Assembly (NCBI GenBank): GCA_028753945.1
Contig: JAPNXP010000007.1
Location: forward strand, 3,720,001-3,784,000
Length of the DNA stretch: 64,000 nt
Reading direction: 5' to 3'
Source of the DNA: Hexactinellida sp. DTS-2022
Taxonomy: Eukaryota > Porifera > Hexactinellida
How positions within the stretch are numbered: the first letter of the stretch is position 1; each line of letters opens with the position of its first letter. The notes beneath the pieces were generated by a model, which was not told the origin of the DNA, searched no databases, and worked only from the letters and a program-made list of their open reading frames with translations. Positions 22,024 through 34,741 of the stretch are shown here, piece after piece. The translations under genes and the position numbers were made by a program.

Positions 22024-24004
22024 CAGCGGTTCTTAACCTTTTTTATGTTATTTCCCCTTTTGACCAGTTCACTCTACTTGATTTCCCCCTTCATTTGGAT
22101 AAGGAAAAAAGTAGCAGTGAACATTCAGTTTATTAGCTGTTTGCAGCATTGTTAGCAAACAATAATGCAATAGTTAGTATGATAATGAACAAATTATCAA
22201 TAATAATTTCATTACTAGGAGGTTAGAATCAATGGGATGGCTGAAACTGGTTCTTTTCCACGAACTCATCCATATTAGGGGAAGTAATAGAGATCGCGCA
22301 ACGCATGTCGTATTCCACTTCTAACTTGTTTCGTGCTTTAGACTTGATTGTAAGCATAGATAAAAAACTAGACTCACACAGATACGTTGAGGAAAATAAA
22401 GTGGGAGTTTCAAAGCATTCACACTCAGGGTAGGCTCCTCGCATATTAATCCAGAAGTCCTCGAAGTCTTGAACACGAAACTCATCCTTTGTAGAGGAGT
22501 CGTGTGTGAGCTCCACGAACTCGTTTTGAAGTTCGTCAGGGACATCATCCTGCAGACACATGAATGGATTCCTCGCCAAACTCATTGCAATGCACGCAGT
22601 GTCGATGCAAGGGAAATAACGTTTGAACTCATCACCCAAATGTTCAAGGTGATCAATTATTTCTTCCTTCACCTGTCACTGATGTCGTCCTCACCATGCA
22701 GGTCGCTAAAAGATGCAAGATACCCATTTCTCATTCCTTTTCCCCAAAGTTGGAGTTTTGCCATGAAGGCAATGATGGCATGAGTATGAACGATTACGTT
22801 GCTTCCTCGCCCCTGCATTTTCTTGTTCAGTTCATTCAAGGCTTCAAAGATGTCGGCAAGATAAGCCAGCCTTGATTCGAAACCTTCATTGTTGAAGGCA
22901 GACAACATGTCCACCTTGTCTGCAGTAGCTAAGAATATAACTTTACTTCATCCCGCAGTTCGAAGACTCGAGCAAGCATGTTTCCTTTGGAAAGCCAACG
23001 AACCTGTGTATGGAATAAAAGAGCAGTGTGATCGGCGTCCATGTCCTCGCAGAGCGAGCGGAAGATACGAGTTTGAGGGCTGATCCTTTCACGTTTTTCA
23101 CGATATTTATGATAACAACCAAGTTCTCGTGAAGGTTTTTTGGAATTGTTTTCGAAACGAGAGCTTCTCTGTGGATCATGCAGTGCGTCCCTTCCACAGC
23201 AGGATTCTTATGCTTCACGAGAGCACCATCATTACATACCCCTGCAAGTTGCGGCAAAAAAGAAAGTCCTGCTCGATTCCTTGAGAGGTAATGTAGCGGC
23301 AGAAAACAAGTAGTTGTGCAATGTTGGCCACATCCGTTGATTCGTCCAGCTGAAGGGCAAAGAATGGAGACGACAATATTTTTGATACTACTTGTCCTTT
23401 GATGTTGTCAGACATTTCTTCGATTCTGTTCTTGATGGTGTCGTTTGACAGGGATATCTGCTTCATCTTTTTCGATTATTCCTATCCTAGTACAAGCGTC
23501 ACGCTCTTCAGAATGCACGGTTTCACGAGGATTTCACCAATTGTGTGTGCCTTCTTTGTTCTGGCAACCTGAAGAGCGATGAAATATGACGCATGCACGA
23601 TGTTCTTCTTGGTTTGCTGATAAGTCCTAGTTGCGCCCAACTTCAATCTTTTCAAGCCGGATAAATTGCACTCAAAGAAGCTACGGTCCCTATCTTTCAT
23701 TTGTGGATGAGTATTTATCATATGCTGTTTCAGTTGAAAAGGTTTCATGGTGCTGTTCGAGAAGGTTTTAAAGCACATGACGCATTGAGGGATTTGAACA
23801 CCGTCCTTGACAACATAACTGAACCCATAGTCCAAATAACTATCATGGTAGAACCTTCTCATTTGCGACATCTGACAGATGACTTGAACAATATATGTAT
23901 CTGAGTAGGATAATTCATTGATAACGACCATGAATTATGAATATTTAAAGAGTAATTCATTTTTTGATTTTTATCAATTTAGATACAATTATTTAAATTT
24001 TCCT
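22024..24004 (-). mobile_element. hAT transposon (ZBED5/SCAND3-like), main part
   Basis: Starts CAGCGGTTCTTAACC, preceded by GTTTAGAT (22016-22023). Its other end is 39808-39890, which ends (on -) GGTTAAGAACTACTG followed by GTTTCGAT: an 8-bp TSD with one mismatch. The split is at the left inversion breakpoint, about 24,004. Inserted in the RAG1-like transposase gene. The whole element would be about 2.07 kb. Confidence 0.75.
22229..23931 (-). pseudogene. hAT transposase, ZBED5/SCAND3 type
   Basis: Reads from about 23904 down to the stop at 22229. N-terminal BED-type zinc finger (PQCVMCFKTFSNSTMKPFQL with the downstream HMINTH), then KKAHTIGEILVKP, then FFALQLDESTDVANIAQLLV (catalytic block), VCNDGAL, NPAVEGTHCMIHREAL, and the C-terminal dimerisation part ending with ARNKLEVEYDMRCAISITSP. 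Disabling lesions: TAG and TAA two codons apart near 23,475; a deletion between LFCRNLQ and GVCNDG near 23,250; and further frame changes near 22,950 and 22,675. The family is the hAT lineage that gave rise to vertebrate ZBED5, SCAND3 and FAM200 genes. Confidence 0.85.
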
Positions 24005-26374
24005 TTAAGCGGTTAACTTTCATTGGACTTAACATTAAAGATTTTCCAAATATGAATTATAACATCTAGAAATTCATGAGTCTGAGTTACAATAGCAGCA
24101 CCCTGAATTTGTTTATTTAGCCTCAAGGTAGCGTTTGTCGATTCGCTAAACACGTCCAACGCAAGATTAACATTTTGCCTCTCTAAATTGGTAGGCCAGC
24201 AAACCTTTGCGGTCAATTTATATGCTTGCTTCAAGGTGGAAGAGTGCTCAAGTCTGTATTGATTCCTAATATCTTCAAAGGATGCTCTGGATACAGCAGC
24301 TGGTAAATTAAAGTTAATAGTATCTTCAAAAGAAGGAAAAATAAAACAATCATGTTGGTTAAGCCAATTGTTACGAATACATTTAATGATGTGGACAAAA
24401 TCAAAAATGAGGAATAAAGGACGATTGGGGTCACAAGGATGGGGAACTGATCGTTCAATTACATGCTTGTGCGAGAATAATTTGAATAAATTTTGATTTA
24501 GCGGTAAGTTGTCTGAACATAATACCACAACATTGAGGTTGCACTTTTCAATATCAGCTATGACAGTCGTCACTATCTCAAAGACTTCTTTAGCATCCGT
24601 AGAGGCAAGTGGATATAGACGAACTATTTCACTCCATTTATCGAAAAGGCTAGTCACCATGAAAGCAAGTACAGTTTTTGCCGCTACTTCTACATTCGAA
24701 CTGGATGAGCCATAAATCTTTCCTCCTTTATAGCTAAAGTTAGACTGTACATAAACCTCATCGATGTTTAATACGAGCTGACGCTGTTGTTTTGTAAACT
24801 TCTCCGTTGATTTAATTAGAAATTCTCTAAAATCATATTCCAAACCAGAATTTGAAGTAAGATTTCGTAATGTACTTTGATGTGGAAGTGTAAGACATTG
24901 AGAAGTTTGAAGAAAACTATAACAAGCAGGAGAAATAAATTGGGCCTTTAAAGCAAGTGTAAGAGTAATCACATTGTATCTGTATCTTTGCTTGGGAAGC
25001 GAGATATTTTCGAGTTGGCATAATATAAATTGGAGACGAGGGATTGCTAATAATGTATCAGGTTCATTATTAAGATAAAACTTATCAATTGAAGATTGAA
25101 GAATAACAATAGCTTGTTTGATTTCTTTTTGGGAAGAATTTTAATGGTAGCTCGAAATATCTTTGATATATGAATCAATTTCACGAATGTCTTTAACGTG
25201 TTGCGGAGATAAAGCCACCTGAACATCTTTATAAAATCCTAAAGGAACGAATTTTATAAATGTGTTATAAATTTCTAACTTACGAAGGGGTAAATTAGAG
25301 TGTCAACAAAAATGGATTTTGGGCTGCAACAAAAAGTACAGTGGTTTCGGCTAGTAAGGGATTCCGAACATATTAGGCCGAATATTTTCTATATAAATTA
25401 TTTGTAGATATATATTTTAATGTAGTAAGTATTTCCGGGTACATAGAAACCAATTTATAATCTATGTATAGCATATAAACTAACCCTTTGCGCAGAGACT
25501 TGAATCTATAAGGATATATGATTCAACGTTAAGAAGTGATCCACAAAGCCGAGGTTTAAATATACTCAAAGTTGTATCAGAGGGATACCATAAGAACAAA
25601 TTCTCTGGTAGTGTATAGTTTGAAATTTTAAGTTTAAATTCTTCAAAAGTCGATACAGCGAATCTTTCAAGTTCAAGTTCATAATCAAGCTTGCTATCTG
25701 TAATCCACTTGATAAAAGAAATATATTTAAATAAAATATTGAGTTCTTATGTATGTGTATATTAAAAATATGCAGTGTATATAATTCAGTTCTACAAGGA
25801 CTGTAGGAAGATGCGTTTAGGATACAGCTCAGAAATCTGCTCTAATATGCATGAACAACAATATTTATACGAAATTTCATGCAGTTCATGCAAATCGCAA
25901 AACTGGTAATTTGCAATTTGTATTATTAACGCAACCTACGACTTCTCATGACTGTGACGTCATGGGTAAAATCAATACCTTTTACGATGTCAATTCAATT
26001 AGTATATCAGTTCCTTTACCTTACTGTATAGTATATGAAAAATAACTAACATCATTGATTTCATTCTTAAACTTGCCTATATTCAATGAAAACATATATA
26101 GCGTTGCTATGTAATATAAGCCATATATATATCTAGTAGAAAATCATGATAACATGAAACACTTTGTTTTTACTTCATAACTCGTCAAATCAATATGATT
26201 CAACTTGCGTGGACGAGAAAATCACCAATATTATCTAAATTTATATTATTATTAGGAATTCAAAAATTTAGGTCAATTTTTCGATGGAATTTCCCTATTT
26301 TTGAGAAATGTAGCCATACAACTTTGCGAAATTAGAAAAAAGTATGGAAACGCTCTGAACGTTATTTAGATATA

Positions 26375-26854
26375 CACTACCCGGACAAAAGTATTCGACC
26401 ACCCAACATTTTCCCATTGAAAATAGTACTATACTAGGTTGAACAATGAAAGATTGTGTTTTCAAATTACATGACATATTGATATTTCGATAACAAATTC
26501 GTATTCTGCGCATTCGAATTAACAATTGTAGAAGCTTTCAATTAAATCCCTTTTCTATTCGGTTAAAAATTATCATCCTGTGACAATATATACCACTTTT
26601 CCCAAATTGCCACTATGGGAGAGATGGGAACAGGTGGCACATGTTGCCATTTGATGATAATTTCAGCTAAATTAATATGTTATCAATTTGAAAGAATCTA
26701 AAATGGGTAATTAGCATGCGTAGAATACGAATCTGAAATCAAAATAGCAGTATGTCATAATGTTTTAATACATTGAACAATATTATTAGACCTACTATAG
26801 TACTATTTTCAATGGGAAAATGTTCGGTGGTCGGATACTTTTGTCCGGGTACTG
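26375..26854. mobile_element. Tc1-type MITE, 480 bp
   Basis: Long inverted termini (CACTACCCGGACAAAAGTAT / TTTTGTCCGGGTACTG) flanked by TA (26373-26374, 26855-26856). In the intron of the BD transposase. Confidence 0.9.
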
Positions 26855-27099
26855 TATATATAAACTACATCTCCCCGAAATTTCAAGTTGATACGATAAA
26901 TAATCACGGAGTTCTCTAGCTTTTTCCACAGCCGGTATTAGAAAATATTTATGTGGAGAAGAGGGTTTAGAAGGACACAATAGTGGCACAAACCTTCAAT
27001 ACTTCTGACAGATAATGGTTTGAAGATAATTGAAGCAGTTCATATTCCTCGAAAACGATTACTGATAGTGTTAGCAAGTTAGAGCTAAGCACTTGCACT

Positions 27100-27480
27100 A
27101 CTCTGAAATTCATGATCGATGGTTTGTGATGGTCACATGACACCTCCATATATGGGCATGGGCTTCTTAACATGGTGACTATTTGGATAATACTCCAATT
27201 TGTTATTCCAATGATATATGCATGATATATTGATGTGAATAATCGATTAGAGCTAAGCTCTGCTTTCTCTAGTTTATGAGATTCAAAATTGCTGAATCAT
27301 CAAAATGTGGCACATATCCATGCCCATATATGGTCATTTGAAAAAACGGGGCGTCTGAGGGTCACAAAATGTATTAGGGACTCATAGGAAGTCGTGTATT
27401 GCGAGCCTTTTTCACTAGTACATTTTAATTCTTGGTGCACGGGAGTCTGAAAAATGTATTCAGAGGGGGTGTGTTAGAAA
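27100..27480 (+). repeat. Repeat R3, uninterrupted copy
   Basis: Reverse-orientation counterpart of 490-726 plus 3158-3280. It shows the unfilled version of the site where the LTR element sits (ATATATTGATGTG near 27,225-27,237). Confidence 0.65.
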
Positions 27481-28452
27481 TTGGACCCCAAGGATAGATA
27501 ATGTGCCCTGACTTTGCGAATTTTCTCTTTCTATATGGTTTTTTTTTCAATTTTGGTGTTTTTACCACAGACTAACAAATGAGCCAGGTTTATTCAAGGA
27601 AAATCACCAAAAATAATGTCAGTTACAGCAAACAATCCATCTGAAAGTGCTGAATCACTGAAAAAGTACACTCAGCAACCCAAATATCGTACTTATAGAG
27701 GTCAAATTAGTAGAGATATTGTACGTTTGACCTTTGCATATCCTTGGGGGCTTAATCAAGCGTCTATAGAAGAAATATTTATTTTTGTGATTTTGTAGCC
27801 ATTGGCAAAATAGTACCCTTAGGTAGCGTTAATTAACTGCATGAAATTTTGGTATTTGATTGATTAAGATTTTAGTTACTCAATATAAATATTAAATACC
27901 TGATGAAAGAACCATTGCTCTTTCTTATCAAGATCCAATCGCTGAGTGATGGCGTCATTTAACCTTGAATAAGTAGGGAATTCAAATATACGGGGAATAG
28001 AAACAGGTAGGTAGGCTGGCCGTCTGGAAACAGTTTTCACTGAACCATCAGGTTGCGGTATATCGACGGTCAAAAGTAAATCTTCTTCTCTGAAATGTTT
28101 AATGCAGACATAAATTGTTCGTAATTCAGAAACATCCTCACGACATATCTGCCTCAACCACAATTTAGCTAGATCGGCATCTTTTGGCAATGCGAAGAGT
28201 GTAGGCATTCTCCGATCCAGGATAAATACTTTTACAATTTGGCATCGTGAATTAAGCTAAGTATAAGTAGTATATCCAACTGAGTAAAATGAAATTAGTG
28301 TTAGGTCAAGAATAATTTAAAAATCATGAGCCGTGAACTACGTAATATAAGGACCGGAATCAACAATAAAAAAATGGACCATGGATGAAACAGAAGTGCA
28401 TTGGATATTTTTGTATAATACATTCAGTTAGGAACTTTACAGGTGAAATATA

Positions 28453-28926
28453 CCCTCCCCTACCAAAAGTATTCGTACACCCAAAATTTCCTATGGAAAT
28501 ACTACTATATAACTCTAATATTTATCGCTAATTTATACAAATTCTATGAGATGTCGCCACTTAGTATTCAGAATCGTATTCTACGCCACCGAATTGACCA
28601 TTGTTGAAGCTTTCAACTCAATTACATATTTATAAGTTTGAAAATTATCATCCGGTGTCACCATGTACCACTTCTTCCATTTGTCCCCATGGTACAAGAT
28701 GGGAATAAGTGGTACATGGTGGCATAGGATGATAATTTTCAACCTAATCAGTAGCTAATAGAGTTCAAAGCTTCTTTAATTATTTCGAATGCGTAGATTA
28801 CGAATATGAAATCTAAATTGCAATATTCCATGTATTTAGTGTACAATAAACATTATTATTGACACACTATATTACTATTTTCTATGGGTATGCTTGTGGA
28901 GTATGAATACTTTTGGTAGGGGAGTG
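28453..28926. mobile_element. Tc1-type MITE, 474 bp
   Basis: CCCTCCCCTACCAAAAGTAT ... ATACTTTTGGTAGGGGAGTG, flanked by TA. Nearly the same sequence and the same 474-bp length as 55918-56391. Inserted just inside the left terminus of element A. Confidence 0.92.
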
Positions 28927-29556
28927 TACTATATTTAGCTGAATTTAACTAAACGAGAAATATGCATCATGATCATATCATAGAGGTCCATTCATTGTAA
29001 ATATAACGTATTAATACGTATGTGAGAAAAACCGTACAGAATGCAGAATATGTGAAAACACTACATAAACATTAATGTTTAAATTTCTTTATTTTCCAGA
29101 TATCTTTCTTTGCAGATGTTATTTCAGAGTTTATATTGCGAACCTTTAAGGCTAATATACAATTAGTGCATGTAGTTAGTATCTTCCTTATGATATTCCA
29201 TCCAGAATTACTACAACCATCACAGTTATTCCTCCAATGCTCGCTATACCCATCAACCAATACGTATTCAGCTAAATGAATTAACACTTTTCTTGAAGGT
29301 GAGGAGTAGAATTGTTTCTTCAAAGATTCGTTTTCATCAAGTTTGGTAAATATTTTCCACAATACAATAATTGACTCAATTACAATATCTGAAGGCCATT
29401 TCAGAGAACCACGATCGATATATCTTACAAGGTCATATTTTGTAGTTTCTGAAATTTCAATATCTTTGTTCTCAGTTAGTTTTTGAACACAATGATGGCA
29501 GTTTGTGGTTTTAAGATAGGAATATACAGCGTAACCACCAATAAACACAATAGATT

Positions 29557-30067
29557 ATAAGGGGGAAATCAATTTAGACAAAATTAATAATAATAATAAA
29601 ACCAAAATAAAATAATACCTCCTAACATTGATCCACTGGTGGCCAAGAAGCAGTTATCGCCAGACAGCTAATAATTTGTAATTTCAAGGCTACTTTATTC
29701 CTCAGAGGCGGATCCAGGGGGGGGGCCAGGGGGCCTGGGCCCCCCCTTCGAAACTGAAATTGATTGAAATTTAGGCTGAAATTGTCAAAATAATTAAGAA
29801 ACTTCAGCCTCAAGTTTGAATTATGGCTCCTTATAAAGAAATTAGCGTTTAAAATTACTTCTGAGTGTATATAACTCAAAAAAATCAGGGGGGTTACCCC
29901 CCAGAACCCCTTAAAAATTGCTCGCTACGCTCGCATTATTTCTTGGGCCCCCCCTTTTCAACATGTCTGGATCTGCCACTGTTCCTTATACTACAAATGA
30001 AGGGGGAAATCGAATAGAGTGAAATGGCCAAAAGGGGAAATGACATTAAAAAGGTTAAGAACCACTG
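29557..30067. mobile_element. hAT terminal fragment in P-like A
   Basis: The right ~200 bp (excluding the inner MITE) match the reverse complement of 22024-22228, ending GGTTAAGAACCACTG at 30067. The left end is not a normal terminus. Imperfect flank similarity (AATAGAT / TCTAGAT) suggests a degraded TSD. Confidence 0.6.
29703..29981. mobile_element. hAT-like MITE, 279 bp
   Basis: CAGAGGCGGATCCAG ... CTGGATCTGCCACTG. Direct TTCCT on both sides (29698-29702, 29982-29986). Poly-G and poly-C near the ends. Confidence 0.78.
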
Positions 30068-33001
30068 GTCTAGATCATGAATAACATCAATATATTGATC
30101 ATAGGATATGTGATTGGGTTCATCTGCTGTTGGGGAAAATGTGTTGATAAATTGCTTAAGGGTAAGTTCACTTTTGCATTGTTGTAATGAAAATAACTTA
30201 GAATATTCGACAGGTTTAAGCGCCGTTCACTCTCTAAAATTTGAGAATATGTGATGTGATATTGAGCACCACTCATCATCCGATATAGTCCAAATTGATG
30301 CTCAATAGGATCATTCTGGAGTCGAGAGCTAAGAACATACTCAAATCCACAATTCTGAATGAGATGTGCAATTATTAATGGGAAAGTAATACAAGAATGG
30401 CGAACACTAATGAAATTTTGTGCACTAAGTTTCCCACCCTTTCCAATAGTAGAACTCCACCGCTTAAGCCAATTCGAAACTAAATCAAGAAAAACAAAAC
30501 GCCAATCTTTGTCAGTAAGAGGTCTAGAATACTCGTCATTCAAGCGCACATGCTTAAAAGGTGTATTTATGTTGAAGATCTTCCAAATTTTACTTAATAC
30601 ATCAACAAAGTATGAAGTGTCATTTATAGAATCCGGATGTAAATCATTTTGAATTTTAAGAGCTGCACAAGTTGACTCGTTGAATACACGAAGTGCTAAA
30701 TTAACGTTCTGACGTTCTAAACTAGTGGGCCAACATACCTTAGAACTTAGCCGGTGAGCTTGCTTCATAGTAGAATGTTGTTCACTCTTGTACAATTTTC
30801 GTATATCATTAAACTTTGCCTCATTCAGTTTAGTAGTAGAATTAGGGATTGAAGGAAAGAGTTGCATATCTGGATATGAAAACGTAAGATCATAATCCTT
30901 CAAGTTTAACCAATTGTTTCTTATCAATTTGATAATGTGAACAAAATCAAACAAGATAGAAAGCTTTCTCTCTGGACAAGTTGGATGTTGAACAGCAGGA
31001 AGTAATGTCTTTTGATCAGAAGAAAACAATTTAAATAAACGTACATTCAGGGGATAATTATCTGTAACGAGAACTTCAACAAATAAATCACACTTTTCTA
31101 TATCGTTGATTACAGAACTGACCATTGGGTATAATTCCTCAGCAGTAGAAAAGTTTGATGGGAGCAACCGTACAACTTGTGACCATTTTTTGGATAGACT
31201 AGAAATCATTATGGCAAAAACTTTTTTAGTTGGAGAAGTTGGATCAGTATCACCAATAACCTTTCCACCTAAACAATTAACAAATTTAAATTTGCTTAAA
31301 AGTGCACAAGTATGTACTGCAAGTGAAACAACAGTATTTACCTTGATAAGAAATTGCTGGTGAAACGTGGATTTCGTCCATATTGAGAATAACATGTCGG
31401 TCCCTCTCACAAAAATCAGCAGTTAACTTTTTAAGCAGATGTAAATATTCGGTATCCAATCCTATACATGAGGATAGAACTCGAATTTACTTTGTTGTTG
31501 GAAGAATAAGACAATCCAACGATTGAAAAAAACGATAGCAAGCGGGTGATATCAAATGTGCTTTTAAGGCAATGGCCTAGAAGGAAATAAGAGGTAAACA
31601 ATAAAGCACTACACGAGGTTAGAAAATTATAATCTCACCTGGGTAACTACGTTATATCTCCGTCTTTTTTCTGAAACTAGCGAGGTTTTCAAGTTGGCAT
31701 ATAACGAACTGGAGGAAGGGTAATAAAGGTGTCCTGTGTTGCAGCTCACAGAGCTCAGTTCTGTATCTTCTAAAATTGGTATAGACGACTGTAATTTAAT
31801 GGCTGCTTCTTTGATATTTACCAGAACAAGGATTGAATCAAATATCTCAGGGTTTGGCTCGAAATTTGAAATATCATCAATAATGGATTCGATCTGTCGT
31901 AGGTCTGATATTCGCTTAAGATACAAGGGCACTTGGTGTTGGCAACTAACGGCTGAAACCATTAAATCTGAATTGATTGTTAACGTAGATTGGATGTTAA
32001 CGGATTGGTCAAGGAGTTTCAGCTGTAAGATTTGCAAGGTGTTACTAAAGGAGTACCACACTATCCAATCTGGGCTTAGACGTAAATCAGGCAACTTAGT
32101 TCTAAGTTCCTCAAAAGAATCCAGAGCGAATCGTAATTTATCTTGTTGGTCTTGAACAATGCTATCATGAAGACCTTGAGCAAAATATTTTTCTTCCTTA
32201 GATTCTCGACTAAAACGCTTTGATGTCTGAGCAGTTGAAGTAAATGAGATGGAAAACCATGGGAAATAACTGGTACAGCGTTAGGACTGTATGTTGGTCT
32301 AATGCGTGGTGTTTCAGTGTAGGTACCATCAGCTTGGAGAACCCTGTCAACTCTTATAATGTCTTCCTCTCTAAAGTGGTTTATACAAATAAATGTGTTG
32401 TTCTCTGATAGGTCACCAGCTATATCTCTATGGAGAGCTCGAATCCATTGATTCTTCAATTCAGGTGGGCCTTTCGGCAATCTGAAAACAGTAGCACTGG
32501 GGTGACCTCTGTAATTCGTCTTGCAGCCAAATACAGAACACATGTTAGGCATTACGTATAGGGTTTAGACTTTAGACTAACAAATATCAGTGAAAGATAT
32601 AAAAAGTATTAAAAAAGTCTAAATAAACTAAATAAGGACGAAGATTCGAGTACTAGCTGAACAACATATTAATCGGTAATGGCTATTAAATGATAATTGT
32701 TTAGAAAATCTCCCGAGAAATCTCAAATTCATACTGTAACGATGATTTGAAAATTAATAAAATATATAGTAAAATATAATTTTTAAGTTTATGGGTCATT
32801 AATAATATCTTACATAATTACATTTAAAATGCATTCCTAACCAATTCTAAAAGTTAAATTCAGCTAAATATAGTATACTTAACCTGTAAAGTTCCTAACT
32901 GAATGTGTTATACAAAAATATCCAATGCACTTCTGTTTCATCCATGGTCCATTTTTTAATTGTTGATTCCAGTCCTAATATGACGTAGTTCACGCATGAG
33001 C

Positions 33002-33222
33002 ATAAATAGTACGAAAGCGATATACAACTATCGAATAATCAAATCTTGAACTAAATAAATTTAATTGCAGTATTTATACATCAAAGTATATTTATTTATT
33101 GTGGTTATTTAAAATTGAGTTTCTTTCATTACATGTTGTGGTTGCATAAATACTACCATCTACTTGTAATCCAGTCATAGCTAATTATAGCCAGTTGTAA
33201 GTCCTGTATTACGAAGTTCCCG
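33002..33222 (-). mobile_element. P-superfamily element BD, outer 5' terminus
   Basis: Continuation of BD beyond the A insertion. Its last 27 bases (33196-33222, ending GAAGTTCCCG) are identical to 41182-41208. The flanking AGTAGGG (33223-33229) is the reverse complement of the CCCTACT found after 41208. This is what a 7-bp TSD looks like when one side has been inverted. Confidence 0.78.
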
Positions 33223-34173
33223 AGTAGGGTTAGTTTTCAAAGTTCCCGAGTAGGGTTAGTTTTCAAACTGAATCTAATTTATTTTGGTATCATTCGCACC
33301 GAATATTCCCATTTTGCCTACTAATCGGAAATCAGTGTCATTTCGCCTACTCATTCTTCAAATGAGATTTGTTGTTTTTTAGCAAGTATTTTAAGGTATC
33401 TCAATTTTGTTATTGATAGGTGTAGTACAACAACAAATAACATACTGCCCAAATATATAAACAGTAAGTTTGAGAGTGATAATTATCTATTTATGGAGTA
33501 TATTTCTACCAATCGAGGAGCTCGTGCTCTTGTTTATGAAGGCTACAAATATCAAATTAATAGACGAGGGTTAGATGGTCGGATTTTCTGGAGATGCTCC
33601 AAATCCCGAACTTGTAGCGGAACACTTACAACGCTCAATGGGGAAATCATTTCTAACAGAGCTAATCAACACAGCCACCCAGCTGATGATTCAGAAATAT
33701 CCGCCTGTAAAACACTCGAGACGATAAAAACTACTGTTAGGGAAAGTATTGACCCTGTACCAAGTATCTATCAAAGGAATATGATTGAAATATCAGCTCG
33801 TCATGATCGTGATGCAATAGCAGCTCATTTTCCTAGCTTTCCTACAATAAAATCTGCATTGTACAGGATACGAAGGCAACGACTTCCCCCTCTCCCACAA
33901 TCCAGGAGTGAAGTTCATTTCCATGGTGAATGGGCTAGAACATACAATGGGTCGCAATTCTTAATTGCAGAAGGCGGTGACGAGGATAAAATTGTCATTT
34001 ACAACAACAGACAATATAAGGTATTTATCCGAGGTTGAAAGAATTTACATGGATGGTACATTTCAAACATGTCCCAGCATATTCTATCAAATTTTCACTA
34101 TACACGCATTGAAAAGTGGTAAGCAGTTCCCTTTGGTGTATCGTCTTATCCCAGGAAAGTCACGAAGTATATA

Positions 34174-34357
34174 CAGGTAAACCTCCCAAAGCGGCACCTC
34201 CGAGTAGCGGCAACCTCCGAGAAGCGGCACAAAATCATTCTCCCGATGGGTGGCGCCTTGGGAGTTTTACCTTACGAGCAACCTCCCAAAGCGGCAACCT
34301 CCGAGAAGCGGCACAGAGTCATTCTCCCGATGGGTGCCGCTTTGGGAGGTTTACCTG
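34174..34357. mobile_element. Tc1/pogo-type MITE, 184 bp
   Basis: CAGGTAAACCTCCCAAAGCG ... CGCTTTGGGAGGTTTACCTG, flanked by TA. The interior is an imperfect duplication of one ~85-bp unit. It interrupts the MULE gene. Confidence 0.92.
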
Positions 34358-34741
34358 TACTTAAAAGACCTGGAGCTTCTTATCTTAAAGGCTAGACAAC
34401 TTGGCTTTAACATAAATCCAAATGAAATTTTAACTGACTTCGAGATTGCTATTATTCAGGCAATTCAGTTAGTATTCCCATCTACAACTGTAAAAGGTTG
34501 TTACTTTCACTTCACCCAGGCATGGCCTACTTAATATACGGCCGTGTATGTCACCGATAAGGCCAAAAAAATAGAAGGCCAGTTTATAAATTTCATTCTA
34601 GGATAAACTATGCCTCCTATTGATATTATTTGGGTTGTATATGGGGTAATCAACCATTGCGAGTCCATTAGAACCACTTTTGAGAATCTGAGATTTGTGG
34701 TTAAGCTGTTTAGGCGCCATTTAATGATGACACAACAAATC

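Larger units (their letters stand above)
24005..28245 (-). pseudogene. P-type THAP transposase BD, N-terminal two-thirds
   Basis: Exon 1 runs 28245-27900: MPNCKSIYPGSEN, a frameshift, then FALPKDADLAKLWLRQI and YVCIKHFREEDLL; this is a THAP zinc finger that lost its second Cys. It ends at a CAG|GTATTT donor. A ~2.1-kb intron full of repeats follows. Coding resumes at about 25,740-25,490 (LERFAVSTFEEFKLKI, WYPSDTTLSIF) and 25,300-24,013. The 319-codon open frame 24972-24013 has LNIDEVYVQSNFSYKGGKIYG (catalytic Asp in NIDE), VVVLCSDNLPLNQNLFKLFS (second Asp), FDFVHIIKCIRNNWLN and KVCWPTNLERQNVNLAL. It is cut after KIFNVKSNES. The third catalytic residue is on the other half (see 39886-41044). 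A and C have an intron at YK/Q-G|G; this copy does not. Confidence 0.82.
24005..28331 (-). mobile_element. P-superfamily element BD, N-terminal part
   Basis: Holds the THAP finger and the first two-thirds of a P-type transposase. It continues across the A insertion to its outer terminus at 33,002-33,222, which ends CGAAGTTCCCG on +. The remainder of the same element is 39,886-41,208. The left edge at about 24,004 is the inversion breakpoint. Confidence 0.75.
29072..32552 (-). pseudogene. P-type THAP transposase A
   Basis: Starts at 32552 with a well-preserved C2CH THAP finger: MPNMCSVFGCKTNY (C5, C10), FRLPKGPPELKNQW, and FICINHFREEDI. A frameshift near 32,150 leads to the 32,094-31,639 exon. 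Intron 31577-31638 (CAG|GTGAGA ... CTTCTAG) joins VVTQ to AIALKAHLISPACY. An in-frame TAA lies near 31,488, then NMDEIHV (catalytic Asp). Intron 31269-31341 (CAAG|GTAAAT ... GTTTAG) restores YQGGKVIG. The long frame to about 30,070 holds VEVLVTDNYPLN (second Asp), FDFVHIIKLIRNNWLN and NDPIEHQFGLYRMMSGAQYH (Glu of the DDE set). A hAT fragment (29557-30067) splits off the C-terminal 158 codons, 29548-29072. Inactive. Confidence 0.87.
28332..32994 (-). mobile_element. P-superfamily element A, 4.66 kb, complete ends
   Basis: Terminal inverted repeats of about 115-120 bp: CGTGAACTACGTAATATAAG at the left, and the reverse complement of the right end reads CGTGAACTACGTCATATTAG. Direct CATGAGC (7 bp) at 28325-28331 and 32995-33001. 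Inserted in the 5' region of element BD. Carries a broken THAP transposase plus a Tc1 MITE and a hAT fragment. Confidence 0.88.

Noticed and set aside
22024..30067. A single 8-kb hAT bounded by 22024 and 30067 (flanks GTTTAGAT / GTCTAGAT)
   Set aside because: The 30067 end is a separate fragment inserted in P-like A, whose protein continues across it. The true partner of 22024 is 39808, where the reading frame of the RAG1-like gene also joins.
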